This document shows positions 23,924 to 43,166 of a stretch of DNA of 64,000 bases, piece after piece. Location: the NCBI GenBank assembly GCA_945643635.1, contig CALZFC010000021.1, forward strand, positions 3,484,501 to 3,548,500, in the 5' to 3' direction. Positions within the stretch are counted from its first letter, which is position 1; each line of letters begins with the position of its first letter. Origin of the DNA: Allodiplogaster sudhausi. Taxonomy: Eukaryota; Nematoda; Chromadorea; Rhabditida; Diplogasteridae. Below the pieces are notes generated by a model. The model had not been told where the DNA came from, searched no databases, and saw nothing but the letters and a program-made list of their open reading frames with translations. The translations under genes were made by a program, and so were the position numbers.

Positions 23924-26900
23924 ATGTCTTCACATGAGATGGCTGCCAACCCGGACTGGCTCCAGCAGTACATCATTACAAACTCTCGCGCGGTAAGTTG
24001 TGCTTACTTCGAGTCTATTTCATTTCTTATGCATATAATACTTGTTTGCCTGATCATGTACGAACAATAATGGTGGTTATTGTCAGTCACGATTTATACG
24101 ATGAAAGCAAATATACTTTGATATCATTGCAAGGTGAACTGGCTGCCCGTGACGGGTGTCGTCTTCGATTCGCCCCCTTCATCTCTTAGCTGCGAGGCTC
24201 TCTTTCCCTCTCCATCTCATTCGCCAGGACTGGATTGTGTCAGTTGGAGATGGGAAGTGAAAAGACACTACTCATATTTCTATTCTGACGAACTGGATCG
24301 AAACATTTCAAAGTAGTTTTATTGCTTTTGATCAAGCCAATGCAGGGTCATGCCATCATATCCTATCTATAAGAAAAAAACATTTAGCTGGACATTATAC
24401 CGAACGACGATATCTACCGACTCACCCCTGTGCTTTTCGACGCCCGAGAGGTTCACATTCGTAGATATTTCATGGATCTGCAGTGATCTCGCTGCGTACT
24501 ATTTTTTCGTAGAATTTAGCATATTTGACAGCATCGGAAAATTTAAGAATGCTAGTGAACAGAGTAGCATTAAAAAACATATGTCAAGTTATTTGCAAAA
24601 ATTACAAATGAAAATCGCAAAATAGTTCAAAAATGTTTTTTTACGGCATGCTGTATTCGACCTTGTTGTGTTTCTGTTAATATTCTTCTTCTTTACTTTA
24701 AATAAGTTAACGTTCTCATTCCCCTTCCAGTCTGTGCATTTATCGCTGAGCTCCACATCGATCTACACTGAGCTGTCGAATCTCCGCCTAGACTCGCCCG
24801 CTCCGTCGCTGGCTCCCTCAGCCTTCTCTGCAACTCCGTCGCCCCCGCCTGCCTTAGTGCCCTCCAGTCAGCCCATCAACTGCGGGCCACAACACACTCC
24901 TCTATCTACTCCAGCTGTTCTTGGTTCGTCCTGTAACTTCCAACGTTACCATCTCTTTCACCGCGATTTCCTCTTTCTCTCACTTTTTTTTATCTGTCTG
25001 ATATTCCCACAGCATGTCTCTACTTAAAGTTTTTCTCTCTCACTCTTCTTTTCTCTGACCCGTTTCTATCGCACTTCCTCGCTCTCTAAGCTATTCACTA
25101 TCTGTCTTCCCTTTTCTCTCTCCTATCTCGCGTACACACACACTCTCTCTCCCTGTGCTATTTCGTGTCCATCACCTTTCTACCTTTCTGCCACTATTCC
25201 TTTTCCCTTTCCTTAATTGTGTGTCTCATGTCTCACTTTCGCTCTTACCACTCTCTCACTTCCTCTCCCTTCTCCGATTTCGCTGTCATCAGTGTTCCTC
25301 TCTTGCAGCAGCAGCGCTTGTCCCCGACCGTCTGCCAGTCTCCCCGTCTGCCGAGAACGTCGACCCTTCAGCCACGATGAATAAGAAGCCGCTGGCCGCT
25401 GCGGCGTCTTGTGCGCGCGGCAAGCGCCCCCTGCGCGTTGCAGCGCAGTCACTGCCTCGCCAACCCACCACTCTTCTCACCGAGAGCGACCTCAAGGCAC
25501 CGGTCAGTGAGTGAAGAGGATCTGCTATTGCTTTATTTGTAATCTCGTCATTCGTCATATATTTTGTTTCTACGTGCATTTTCTCTGCGATACTGGCATC
25601 AGCTTCAATCAGTCATATTCTATTTGTGAAATCTTTTCTTACTGTTTTAAAAGTATTCTTTATAATGTTAACATGTATAGAATGTAACATGTTTTATTGA
25701 ACGATCGAATAGCTCGCTACTCTTTAACTTGCTTCTCTTTAGCTCCTAACCGGCCTCGCGACTCCAGCGGCCGCGCCCTTGAGCGCTCTCCGCACTTCCA
25801 TGCTGCAGATCAAACCCCGCAAGAATCCACATCTCCTCGCGAAGGTAAATGTTACTTGATAAGAGGAGATTAGAAAAAAAACCCAAGTTAGGCGAAGAAT
25901 CAGCATTTACTAATTACTTCTCGATTATTAAATCGCGCACAGAACGCGGAAACGCGTGTAAGGTCTCCTACAAAGCCAATCAGTTGATTCCGTCGTTTCA
26001 AAGAAAAAAAAAGAATGGATTTCAGTTCCCTTTCTAACGGTTCAGCTCACTGTGGCGGCTTTCTTTTTAGAAAACTCCTGAGCCTCGCACCAACATGCCG
26101 CTCGTCCGTGTGCTTTCCACTTTGTCTTCTGGTTGGTTCAACCTTTTCAAGCTGTTCCTCTAATTCCACCCCAACCAAGTTTTCTTCCAGTCCTGCTTTT
26201 CTAATCAGTCATCATCGCCTAACTTCTCCCAATCCGTATATTTCAGCCAAGGAAGTCTTCAAGAAGGACGAGGATGCAGTTCACACCGCTACTACGAGGA
26301 AGGTGTTGCCAGCGAAGAAAGAACCCGCTACTCTCGTCATGCCAATCCTGAGCGGTTCGTCCCCTGACAGATTCCTTTATTCTCCAAATCCTTGGGACAT
26401 TCGGTGATCTTCAGAAAATTTTAAAATATATCCTGAAATAGATTGACGTGCAGATAATATTTTCGGAATGTAGCTGTTCGTTGCAGCCCAGAAGCGCGCA
26501 GTGAAGGAGAAGTCGCTTTCTCCCGCCAAGAAGGCGAAGCTCGTGGGGGAGAATTGTGATGCGAAGAAGAAGAAACAATCCGCTCCGCCCGTCAAGCAAA
26601 TCCCTGCTAATTCGTCTTTATTTGCAGTGGCTTCCATTATTCATCGAATCCTATTATTGCTATTCGACATTTTCCTTCGACCAAGAAACATTATATGCTT
26701 GTTAGAAACAAAAATCGACTAGGCTCCTGACTCACCTAATTTCCCTTGCCATCTAACATATTTTCGCGTCGTTCTTTTCCGTTCACGAATCCGTTCATTG
26801 CAGTAAAGGAAACTAAAATGAAGCTGGAGGCATCTATGGCCAAGAAGGAGTTTGCGGCACAAGTCGAAACAGTGGTGATGCCAGTCAAGAGAGGACGAGG

Positions 26901-27846
26901 TCGGCCGCGCAAGTCTGTGCAGGTTGGCAGCTACGTTTCCTCCTAAGATCTCCTAAATTTTCTGTTAGATCAGCCTTCTTATAAATGTTGTTGTCGATAT
27001 TACATTTGCATATTTTTCAAGGTATTTTGAGATGTTCTGTTGTTTATAATCACCTACTTGTTAATTTGAAGTACGATAGTCCGCCATTCAAAGTTTGGCA
27101 TTAAAGTTCGTAGACTGTATATCGTCAATTCTATTTGACAGACTGCCCCAACAAATGAAGTGTCGAAGACAGCTGCGAGTGGAATGTCCACTCGCTCGAA
27201 GGCCACCCGATTCGAGTTCCAAGGAATCCCGCTCAAGGACGTCCTCAAGCTGTTCGACCACATCCACCTCAGACGAGGTCCGTGTTCATATGTCTCACAA
27301 ATTGCTATTTTAAATTCTTTGCTGCATTTTGTATTACTCTTACTGATTATGCACCTTTTTAAGTGGTTTCATTTCATATAGAGAACAAGATATATCTCGT
27401 GACGGTTCCCGTTTCAGCTCTCTGGCAGCCTTCGAGTGATTCCGATTCTGAGAGCAGCGAGTGGGAGCGCGTTGCCGAACTCTTCCATTGGAAGTGCAGG
27501 AACTGCGTCTGGTACCTCATCTAGTTACTTCCTGTTTATACAACATTTTGCATAATCATAATATAAACGATATTCATAATTAAACCCGTAATCTTCCTAA
27601 CCATAAGCTTATTGTAGGTTTGGCTGAACCGCGACGAGTGCCGCAGCCTGATGTCCGCTGCCGGAAATGAAGATGATTGGATCGCTCGCAAGTACAGGTA
27701 AATTTTTTTTTCTAGTAAATAGTTGTATATGAAGTAAACAAATAAATATTATATTATATTTAAAATCTTTTTATTATAGAAACCTGCAGCCCTTCCTCGA
27801 GCGTTCCCGTTTGTCCGTCAGAAACACGTTCCGCGCTCTTTTGTGA
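23924..27846 (+). CDS. Basic AT-hook protein, probably nuclear, unknown family
   Basis: I do not recognise the family. Exons: 23924-23992, 24134-24238, 24731-24923, 25309-25502, 25743-25844, 26071-26131, 26247-26354, 26487-26590, 26809-26922, 27142-27277, 27418-27506, 27618-27697, 27780-27846. Phases agree throughout, giving about 473 residues. Seen: N-terminal segment MSSHEMAANPDWLQQYIITN; a Ser/Pro-rich stretch with SP/TP sites; a Pro-rich basic part with KTPEPRTNMPLVRVLSTLSS; Lys-rich blocks resembling nuclear localisation signals (SPAKKAKLVG, DAKKKKQ); a clear AT-hook core KRGRGRPRKS near residue 345; an acidic patch SSDSDSESSEWERV; and a C-terminal domain containing WKCRNCVWLNRDECRSL. 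Inference: a chromatin-associated, possibly cell-cycle phosphorylated protein. The NMPLVRVLS block recalls centromere or passenger proteins, but no domain confirms this. Exon 2 and the end of exon 8 are the least certain boundaries. Confidence 0.72.
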
Positions 27847-29099
27847 GTTTATTTGCCTCTTCTACCACCAGTTTAGGCTTCTCTAGTGCTTCTGCGGTGC
27901 AATATCGCATTGTCTACGTATAATTTCGTTTTACAAAATAAGTAATCCAAATAGTTGACTGAACATCTATCTTCTTGTACTTTCAGGCATTCGAATCCAC
28001 AGTTATTCACAGAGGAACACGACTTCGAATTGCCCGAATACATCTTCTCTAATTCGCAATGAGAGGTGCATGATATCTCTGTGAGGAAGGAGCAAATGCA
28101 CTTTCCCGCCCTTTTCTTGCTTCTGTTCAGTATAACGAATTGCTTTATTCCATGCTTTATTATCACTGATTGTGAGTCCTTGTATAGTTAAATCGGATCT
28201 TTCTCCAGCATTGTCCATGCTAGAAGTTAAACCGCGAGCCGCGGTAAAATTCCAAAACTGCATTGACATCGCCATGCACTTCCAGGTCTTATTGTTGCTC
28301 CAAGTATGTTTTATTCGCCATATACATTTATTCCTCTTACTCACTATTATTATCAAAGATTACCTACGTTGTTAAGATCTGTAAGATCGTTCATTGTGCT
28401 GCTTTCAATTCTTGCATTTTAGGATGCCAGCTGTGATGCATTTTGGAATACGTTTGTTATATTCTTATTCTTTCAAGTATATTATAACATCGGATGTTAT
28501 TAATGTAGAATTCGCTGTTGTATTAAATCGCGTGTTACTCATTGAATCGTTTAATAAACAGCTAATAAGCGTAGCCTTACGTAGAACGAGGACCGGATGA
28601 GGAGAAGTGAGGAATAGATATGCAAGGGGAGTGAGGATTGGCAAGAAGGACAATGGGGGGTTATGAGACTGGTGATATAGGTGTCGTGAATGAGAGTGTT
28701 TTCCCGCAATTGACTAAAGACCCTTTCTATTCCAAAGTAAATATATTTAAAAAAAACACTTCATCCTCTTAATGACTGGAATGGTGCAACGGTTGCTCTG
28801 ATCTTCTACAATAGTAGGAGACAATTTGAAACAGAGGGTAACCTAATACAATGGTAGTCAATTTATTTATCTCATATCAGTTACTCATTTTTTGAATCGA
28901 TCGGAACTTGTTGTAGGAATGTTTGCTGCTGCAGCTCATCATTATCCGCCATTTCATTGCCATAATTTTTGGACGAATGCTCTCTCCCTCTCTCTTTCTC
29001 TCTCTCTCTCTCTCCCTCTCTCTTTCCCTCTTAGTATTCTCATTAAAGTGTCTCTCCAGCTCTCCCTTCCTCTCTCTCTCACCTGATTCCTATACCTGC

Positions 29100-29147
<48 letters not shown>

Positions 29148-29152
29148 ACAAC
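29100..29152. repeat. (CT)n microsatellite
   Basis: About 26 uninterrupted TC repeats. Confidence 0.92.
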
Positions 29153-29363
29153 TCACTCTACTTTTGTCTTTTTATCTCTTTCTGACTCTATCACCCGCTA
29201 CTTTCTTCTCTCGCGCTGTTAACCCTGTCAAAAGGCCGCCAAAACTCATTCGATCTTGAATCAAAAATACATAGATTCCACCCTCGCCGTGACTCTGCGT
29301 GTGTTGGCTAGCGCATCCGCCGTCGTATTTACAGAGACATGCGAATGTATGCGGTGCATTGAT

Positions 29364-29380
29364 GGGGGGGGGGGGGGGGG
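29364..29380. repeat. Poly-G tract
   Basis: Seventeen consecutive G on the plus strand. The length is prone to sequencing error. Confidence 0.9.
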
Positions 29381-29543
29381 ACTGGCTCTTCATCTCGAAA
29401 GCTCGAATATTGCTTTATCTGCTTTTTATGGTGATTTTAAACGTTCATATAATTAAATTACTCATTGATGAACTTCTTCATGATAACGCAGAAAAGAAGA
29501 TCATAAAATAAATAATTTGGTGATTTTACTGACAATGAAACAG

Positions 29544-29927
29544 CACGGAGGGTACCCCCTTCCGGTTTGAGAGAATTTTGGTGCGTCGAACTGTAAATTT
29601 CTTAAGTTTTCCACAATCGTATTGTGTGACACAAACGTAACGGAACTTCAAAATCCTTAGCGAAGGTGAAATTGCTGGCAAATTGCCAGTTGCCAGAATT
29701 TTCAAATTAATGACCACATATTACGGTAACTTTTGGAGGGAGTTGCCTAAATTTTCAAATTAATGACCACACATTACGGTAACTTTTGGAGGGAGTTTAA
29801 ATCACTTCGATCGATGCATTTGGAGGAGAGCTATATGCTGTGCCTAGCCGCGACGCATGAAACGGGCGCAACGCGGATTTGGTGTGCTCTCAAACCGGAA
29901 GAATTTGTATGACGCGTACCCTCCGTG
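29544..29927. mobile_element. MITE family A, copy 2 (6-bp target duplication)
   Basis: Nearly identical to 22394-22776, including the 12-bp terminal inverted repeats CACGGAGGGTAC and the internal tandem duplication. Only a few substitutions and a one-base length difference are seen. It has its own exact 6-bp flanking duplication AAACAG (29538-29543 and 29928-29933). Two different target sequences of the same length fix the element ends and the duplication size. The high identity suggests recent movement. Confidence 0.9.
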
Positions 29928-30075
29928 AAACAGTATGTGTGAAAATGCATGCAATTACTTCTATCACATATTAAATGGTGAGAGCCATAGCGTACGTACT
30001 ATGTATGTAGGCAAGTTTAAGATCTAAAGAAGGCAATGTCCAACGAATAAAATGTTGACTATTTCTTTCTTTCTG

Positions 30076-33000
30076 TTATCTATTCCTGTTGAATAGGCGC
30101 TGTGTGGTTGTTTCGATCGATTGAATAGCTCGAGCGACAGGAGACTCCGAGGACATTCTCGCCGTGACGAAGTAGGCAAGGGCAGCGGCCACTGCCACCG
30201 ATATGCCCACTCGAGTCCACGAGAACAATCTCTGAAAGGGAATGAGAAATAAATATGAGGGAAAAATGTTTTTCAATCGATAAAAATAGCTTCCTACCTA
30301 ATGCAGATAATAATACCATCATCTGATAAGAGTAACAGGTGTGCTCATTGTCAATAGCGAACCTTCCGATAATGCAATTGCGGCTGGCAAGGCTTCGGCG
30401 ACTTTGCAGGGAAGGTGCTGTCCGTCTGCAAAGCGCAGCTCATTTGAACTCTCTCTACAGCTCCAATCCTCTCAATGTCACTCGGCTTCTCTCCAAATCC
30501 CTGAAGCTTTGCTGACCAAGCACTTGTGGTCGACTCGTGGAGAGTTGAATGCCAGAAGCACCTCATGCGCCGCTCGCTTTCCAGCCTGTAGAAGGAAGAA
30601 CTAAGAAGAAAAGGAAGCGGAATAACGATGTCACCAGTCGGGCGCAATTAATGTGTGGAAACGAAATCAAAGTAAAGTAAAATATTGGTACATAGAGGAC
30701 AGTGAGTTAACAAGGTTTGGTCCAGCGAGGACAATCTTGAGGGATATTGTAGGCTTTTTGTTCTCTAACCTGAACTGCGCCGTCCATGTATCCGGTCCAC
30801 ACGGTAGCGGTCTCGGTGGCCGCGAAATGCACATCGCCGTGTACGTCGCGGATGACGAGCGCGGCGAAGCCCAGGCCGGGCGCGAGGATGTTCACCGGGC
30901 AGCCACCGTTCAGCGGCTCGTCCGCCCACTTTTTCTCTTCATATGCTACGAAGTTTGCCTCGGTGCTCACGCCAAGGAAACGCGTCAGGTCCTGCGAGGA
31001 AGACCTTATGGTATACAGTAGTTTTTTATTCGGTTTTTAAAGAAGTACTTGTTCATGCGCACCTGAAGCACAGCTGCCTGCCGCTGCTCTTTTGTCAGAT
31101 CGTGTAGTTCGAAGTTGATGAAGCCAACGATGGCCGCGACTCCGCTGTGTGTCGTTGCATCGTATGCCACGATGATAGCGCGTGTCTAGAATAATCCACT
31201 TTATAGAAAAACATGCCCGTCCTAATTGGAGGATTCCTTCAAAATTTGAATATAATTTTTATCTGCTCTAGAGAAATTGCAAAGGTTCCACTGCTCTCGT
31301 GGAAGGCAGATTAGTGTCTTTCTCATTGTTTATTAATTTGGTTTTGTTAATGTTTTGCCAAGAAATATAATGGATCAAATATTACCTCTCCTGGTGTATC
31401 CGTTCGTCCAGCTGAGACGATTTCGCCAGATTTGCCTTCTTTCCGCCAAAAGGGAGAGATGAATGTAGCCACAAACTTGGTGTACATCCCCTTCAAAATG
31501 CACTGCGAATTTCCATATATTTGTTAGATTTTTAAGCTTCCCATGGAACCTTCTATGGCGGTCGATAGAATGAATAACTAACGGGCGCTGCCTCATCAAA
31601 GAGGCGTCTCTTTGGTAGCGGGAGGGGCGGCGACCACTCGAGGCGGGCACACTGATTCGGTGGAATGGCCAGGATGCAGCGGCGGCACGAGAGCACCTGG
31701 AAGACAAAATTATATGCATTTGTAGACATCTTTGTGTTATACGAAATAGTTCCACAATAACTGTCTAACGTTAATATATTGCCTCAAAGGTAGAGTTTGT
31801 TGTTAAAGGAGGTATCCGAGGAATAATTAACCTTGGGTTTTCTCTTTATTGATAAGTTCATTTTGGCGTAAAACATACATCCTGAAAGTTTGAGCGATTT
31901 TCTTCCATTGCACTCTGAGCAATAGTAACGTGAAAAATCGCGGGTAGAGAATTAGTTACGGTAGGTCAGAGCCGCCCTCCTATTTCACATGCTCTCTCGA
32001 CCGAGCGACAGGCAACTTTTTGAGCGCGCGCATTCAAAATGGTTCTCTAGCGCTAGTGTATAATTATTCGCCGGATACTTCCTTTAAGGATAACAGGAGT
32101 GGAACCTCGCCAGACGCAAGAGTAAGCGTCGTCTGTTCCTCATTCGTCTCCACTGCCGTGACCTGCTCTCCCAACCGAACAGCCTGGCCAAGCTCGCTCG
32201 CCATCCGCTGGCTGATTTGTTGCGCGCCACCCTTGAACAATGAGTGCCAGTTAAGGTGATTTTTTTGGGAGAAGAAGTAAGCACCGAGCAAGAGTTATTA
32301 TCCAATAAACACAAAAAAGAACACAAAGGGAACAAAAAAATTAAAGAATATTAAAAAAATTCTCCTGCCTTAATTCGAAATGCTTGTGCTCCATTGCCAG
32401 ATGCTTCAACGAGATCAAAGATGCCGCCAGCCGACTTTGAATACATGAGATGATACAGCATGCTTATCCTTAACTCGCTTGCTTTTTTTCTATTTCCTCC
32501 TGAAAAGTTTAGTATTGCATATTTACAAACAAACCTGTTCGCAGGCATGCCGTAAAGCGACCGCGCGACGACTTCGAACGTATCTCGCGTTGTGCGACTC
32601 CAGGTATTCGACTTGGCCCACGATTCAATTGTGTTGCTGTCAGCATCAACAGCGCCTTCCCACGCATACGGATTCAGGATATCCACCTGCATGACAGATC
32701 TTCTACCGTCATAAATTCGTTCAAACGAGAAAATGGTGTTCGTGAAAATCCGGCACACACTTTCTTTTCGAGGAAGGTATGCTTGATCATAGCCTGCGCG
32801 AAGTCGGCAATTTCACCGAGGCTGTAGGTCCTGAAGCAAGCCTTCGCTATACTTATGGAACTCTAGCGTGAAGACAGCTTTTCTAATAGTGTGGACCTTC
32901 CCCTCATCCCAAACATGTTTTCTGATCATGCCTGAATGCGTAGATTGGCAGACTCTCATAGTATGATCGGATGCGCGAATTACCGGCCTGGATTCGCTTT

Positions 33001-33449
33001 TCGCCGACTACGTATTGCTCGTAGAGCTCAATGCCTAGTTCCTTAAGAAGCGCGAGCGCGTGTAGCTGGGTCAAGCCGATCCACTGGCCTGAATGAAAAA
33101 CTCGAATATGCAAAATAAGCATGATAAGGCAATGGTTGACTTCGATGGAGACACAACCTCCGAGATCGAAGAGTTCCGTCGCTCCATCTCTCGACGCCTT
33201 AATCGGCACCGTGAGCGTACGGCCGCCGACCCGATCCTTGCCTTCGAGCACGAGAACCTAGGGAAGAAGTAGTATTCTATATGGAAAGACAGGGAAACTT
33301 TTAAAACACTAAAATATACAAACCTTCAAAGAAGTTTCAACTTTAGTGATTGTCCTCGCTGCGGTGAGACCAGAGATGCCGCCACCGACCACGATAACAT
33401 CATAGTCCGGAGAAGAGCCGTCGATGATTTCAACGTCGCCTCCACTCAT
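30076..33449 (-). CDS. MAO: Monoamine oxidase, flavin-dependent, with C-terminal membrane anchor
   Basis: Oxidises amines to aldehydes with FAD and O2, normally on the mitochondrial outer membrane. Exons (complement): 33324-33449, 33158-33257, 32932-33088, 32761-32821, 32535-32686, 32369-32477, 32106-32231, 31583-31696, 31386-31502, 31063-31185, 30770-30991, 30517-30585, 30076-30231. These give about 543 residues (human MAO-A is 527). Seen: FAD Rossmann motif DVIVVGGGISGL near residue 18; LEGKDRVGGRT; DLGGQWIG; the FAD-linking cysteine in NGGCPVN; ETATVWTGYMDGA near the flavin-binding end; and a C-terminal hydrophobic helix (VGISVAVAAALAYFVTA) followed by a basic tail ending FNRNR. In human MAO-B the linking Cys397 is followed by aromatic-cage Tyr398; here that position is Pro, while the second cage Tyr (GYMDG) is kept. 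The exon 3 and exon 6 donors are best read as GC. The exon 4 acceptor has an alternative 10 bases upstream. Confidence 0.92.
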
Positions 33450-34672
33450 TGCATGCGACCAGCTTCTAAAGTGGGCTCAAATGAATAAATAGGGAAGTAA
33501 GCGAAGCCGACAACAAGCAAAGTGTGATCGCTGCGTGCTCGATCGTGTTCAGTCTACGCGAAGAGTGTGCGAACTCTTGGCCTCATCCTTCCAGCTGACA
33601 GCAAAAGAGAGTAAGAGAGGAAGAAAGCTGATATGTCATTCCCCACCACTGGCGCTGGCAACACGAATCGATATAAGGCTGCATGTTCTGGGCAAACAGC
33701 CAAACGCAAATAGGACAATAAAGACAGAGATAAGAAAGAGTACGTGTCCACGGTCAACAACAGATAGTGAAGAAGAAAAATAACATAATGTTAATTTATG
33801 GAATCTATTGTCTTCTTTATAAATGTGTCAACTTGTAAATGTTACTACATACTCATTAACGATTTCTTTCTCAACTTTTATTTTCAGACCGCCTTTGATA
33901 GCGGTTTCATAAAATGTTGAACAGAACTATGGTACATTCCTTCTCGTTTATACATGAAATTATTTTCACGGATACTGACAAATGAGTACAGTATTTTCAT
34001 GTAGAATATGATTAGTCTACATAATAGAAAGCGAAAACAGTGATATATATATATATGTATAGTTTTTAAATTTCCTGAAGGTGAAAAGAAGAAAAAAAGC
34101 GAAAAGTATGGCGCTATCCGGAATACTGCAAAAAGCCGTCTAAATATTCTTCTTGAGGATGACTCGTCTTGTTCCACAAACAGTGCTACAGTGTTGATCC
34201 ACCTTTCAAATATTCTAGTTTGATTACAACAGAAGCGAACTTTGTTTAATTTGGATATGCTAATTTAACGTTCTAGTAAGCACGCTATGGACTACAGTTT
34301 TGAAATGTTTCATTTTAATTCATTAAGGCGCTTATAAACGAAGGCACTGTATAATAATAGCAACGAGTAGAATCTCGCTATATTCTTTGACATCTTCGGC
34401 TATCTTGGCACTTATGGATAAACATTGATTCAAGTTAATGCAACATTTTTGCATATGGGTCTTGCAATGACAGTTGGAGATAAATACAGTACATGCATAT
34501 TTGTTTTTTATTCTTTCTTAGGAAGCCTAAGGAGGAGAGGAAATTGAGCTTTCGCGGGAAAGACGCAGCGAAGAAGGAAAAGTACTAAATAACTGATTAT
34601 GGCAGTTGAGTGGTAATAACCATGATTCGAGGGTTTTTGAAGCGAGGAGCATTTGTGCTGCCTTGATAAGGT
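33450..34672. other. Intergenic spacer between MAO and MAPK genes
   Basis: The divergence between the MAO start and the MAPK 3' end is about 1.2 kb. It should contain the MAO promoter and the MAPK 3' UTR. No exon, repeat or terminal inverted repeat is recognised, only AT-rich sequence and a short TA run near 34043-34055. Confidence 0.5.
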
Positions 34673-40672
<6,000 letters not shown>

Positions 40673-42536
40673 CCGTGGAGGGAGAGGGTCAAGGGTGGCC
40701 AGAGGACAATCCTGCTCGCAGTCGCCACGGGCTGTCTAAGACGGATGGGACTCTACTCGTGGAGACGTCAGCAATACCACCCGTGCGAGGCTGAAAGTAA
40801 GGCAAACATTACGGAAAAGTTCTGAAAAAAGCAGTGGATAACCGCTTGGCGAATTGTATTCTCTTTAGAACAACCACATACATTCATACAACTGCTCGAG
40901 AGACCAGGGTAAAAGGAATTTGATAAACAAAAGAACAAGAAAAATCTGAAAGAGACAGGGACGAAGACGAGAATGAAAAGGAGCATAGCTCTTTTCCAGA
41001 GTGGATTCGGAAGCGCTCCTCGCAAAAAAAGCCGACAAACAAAAAATAACGTTACGTAAGCCTAACAAAGAAATGTGAAGTTAAGAATAATGGTGAGAAA
41101 ATGAAAATGCGAAAGACATGAATAGGCGAATAGATGCCTAAAATGAACCCTAAAAGATGAAAATCGGTATGGAAGAAGACTAGTGGAAAATAGTACTTTT
41201 TGAGAGAAGGGAAGCCACTGAAACTGAAAGAGATAGAGAGAGAGAGAGAGAGACAGAGAGAGATGGAGAAGTGAGGAAGAAAGAGACGGAAATGGAAGAG
41301 TGAAACATAGACGGAAGGGGAGGATAGAGAGAAAAGAAGGAGAATGCGCATAATGGTGGGGTCGTGCTTTGCAGCTTACCACGCGTGCTCTCTAAAACTC
41401 TGCAAAGTGCCAGCGGGAGGAGAGGGGGGGGGGGGGGTGTGGGAAAAACACAAAAGCAATCGGACATGAAATAAAGTAATGCAAATAGAAAGTAGTTACA
41501 TATGTTTTAATAAAGAATGATACAGAAAGAGTGGCAATTACTGAAAAATAAGCCATTTTAAATCATGCGGCTTTTGGAAGCAATATAGTGTTGGTTGAAA
41601 AGCTTAGTTGGCACTAAAACGTTCAATATTTTTTGTGCAAATGAGCAAGGGATAAAAAAAGTTTTAAAAACGGGAATTCTTACAATCAAATTGTAAGATT
41701 TCAATTTAGGATGATTCGGCAATGAAAAACTGTTCAGAGTGGACTAGAACAGAGGAAGGATCGAGAGAAAGCAAGTGCACAAAGGAGAGAGTATGGAAGA
41801 CGGTTCTCAGCGACGCTCTAGAAAAAACTGATAACCGGAGATGTGTATAGGAAGCAGACTGTAAGAAGGAGAATAAAGAACATTCATATGAAAGGATGGA
41901 AGGAACATGAAACCGCCTACGGAGAGTTAATCATTTACTGAAATTACAAACATTCATTGTTACTGCGCACCAAGCAATTAAATATCGGTTAAAGAGTTCG
42001 TTTAAAGCAATGCATCAAATTGTAATTTTAAAGAATGAATGAATCTTAATGGCACGCATGCTCGAGTGAGATAGATTACGAGAGGGAAAGAGAGAAAGAG
42101 GTGAAGAGTCGCTGAGGAAAGGTAAAAAAATGGTAAGAGACAGAGGAAGAAGGAGAAAAAGGATAGCGGCGAACAAATGAACTGTTCAACCGAAAAAGGG
42201 CATTCCGTGCCCCTTCCGCCTTTTGTCCAAACATGTTCGCTCTCTAGGAAGGCCCCCTTTATCGAAGCCAATGGATGAATGACGCTTTCAAATTCAAACA
42301 GTTTGATCTCAGGTGACGTAAGAGGGCCACCCGGGGCAGACTGGTAGGAGGCCCTTCATGGTCACATTATTGAGGGTCTACATGAGTGATTTAAGATGAA
42401 GCAGAGAGAGATCTCCTAGGATATCCTTCCTTCCGATATGAAGTGAGTACAGACCCCGCGACTCCCTCTCGAGACACGTGACCCCACGCATCCTCAAGCA
42501 CTCTTCCACGTAAATCCATGTTACTCAAACTCTCTC

Positions 42537-42576
<40 letters not shown>
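42537..42576. repeat. (CT)n microsatellite
   Basis: CT dinucleotide run of about 40 bp. Confidence 0.9.
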
Positions 42577-42580
<4 letters not shown>

Positions 42581-43000
42581 ATGTCCATCTCCGAACAGCT
42601 TGCTCATTTCTATGTTTCATCATCTTTTCCCCTCTCTTTCTCTCCCAGCATTACTCAATTTCAACATTTTCTACTGCAACGCTTTCTCATTGTCAGCACT
42701 CTACTTCTTCTTGAAATTTGTGTGCTTCTCCTCTGAAAACGCGAGAGAGCCAACAGTCAATGCATTGCTTCTCTCTCGGATTCCTCTGTTGTCAGAGCTG
42801 TCGGAGGTCGGAAGCCATGGGAAAGTACAAAGAAAGAGAAGAAGCGAAGAAGACAGGCAAAAGGCGACCGGAACAAGAGCAGCTTTCCAAGCAACTCTTT
42901 CGAGCAGCGGCCGACGCACTTCGAGAGGCTCTCCCTTCTGTAATTCCACTTCATTCTTTTAGAGTTAGGAAGAGACAAGAGTAGCTGAGGCCGACTGACT

Positions 43001-43135
43001 AAGAGAGAGAGAGCGAGAGAGAGAGCGAGAGAGAGAGCGAGAGAGAGAGAGAGGGAGAGAGGGAGAGAGAGAGAAAGAGAGAGAAAGATAAAAGAGAGAG
43101 AAAGAGAAAGAGAGAGAGAGAGAAAGAGAGAGAGG

Positions 43136-43166
<31 letters not shown>
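43001..43166. repeat. Long imperfect (GA)n microsatellite
   Basis: About 165 bp of GA repeats interrupted by GCGA, GGGA, GAAA and a single GATAAAAG. It is the longest such tract in the window and the source of Ser-Leu-repeat frames on the minus strand. Confidence 0.92.

Larger units (their letters stand above)
27847..29543. other. 3' region and pyrimidine-rich spacer
   Basis: Downstream of the AT-hook gene. An AATAAA lies near 28553. Two (CT)n tracts (28981-29020 and 29100-29152) and a 17-base G run (29364-29380) are present. No coding exon is supported. Confidence 0.5.
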
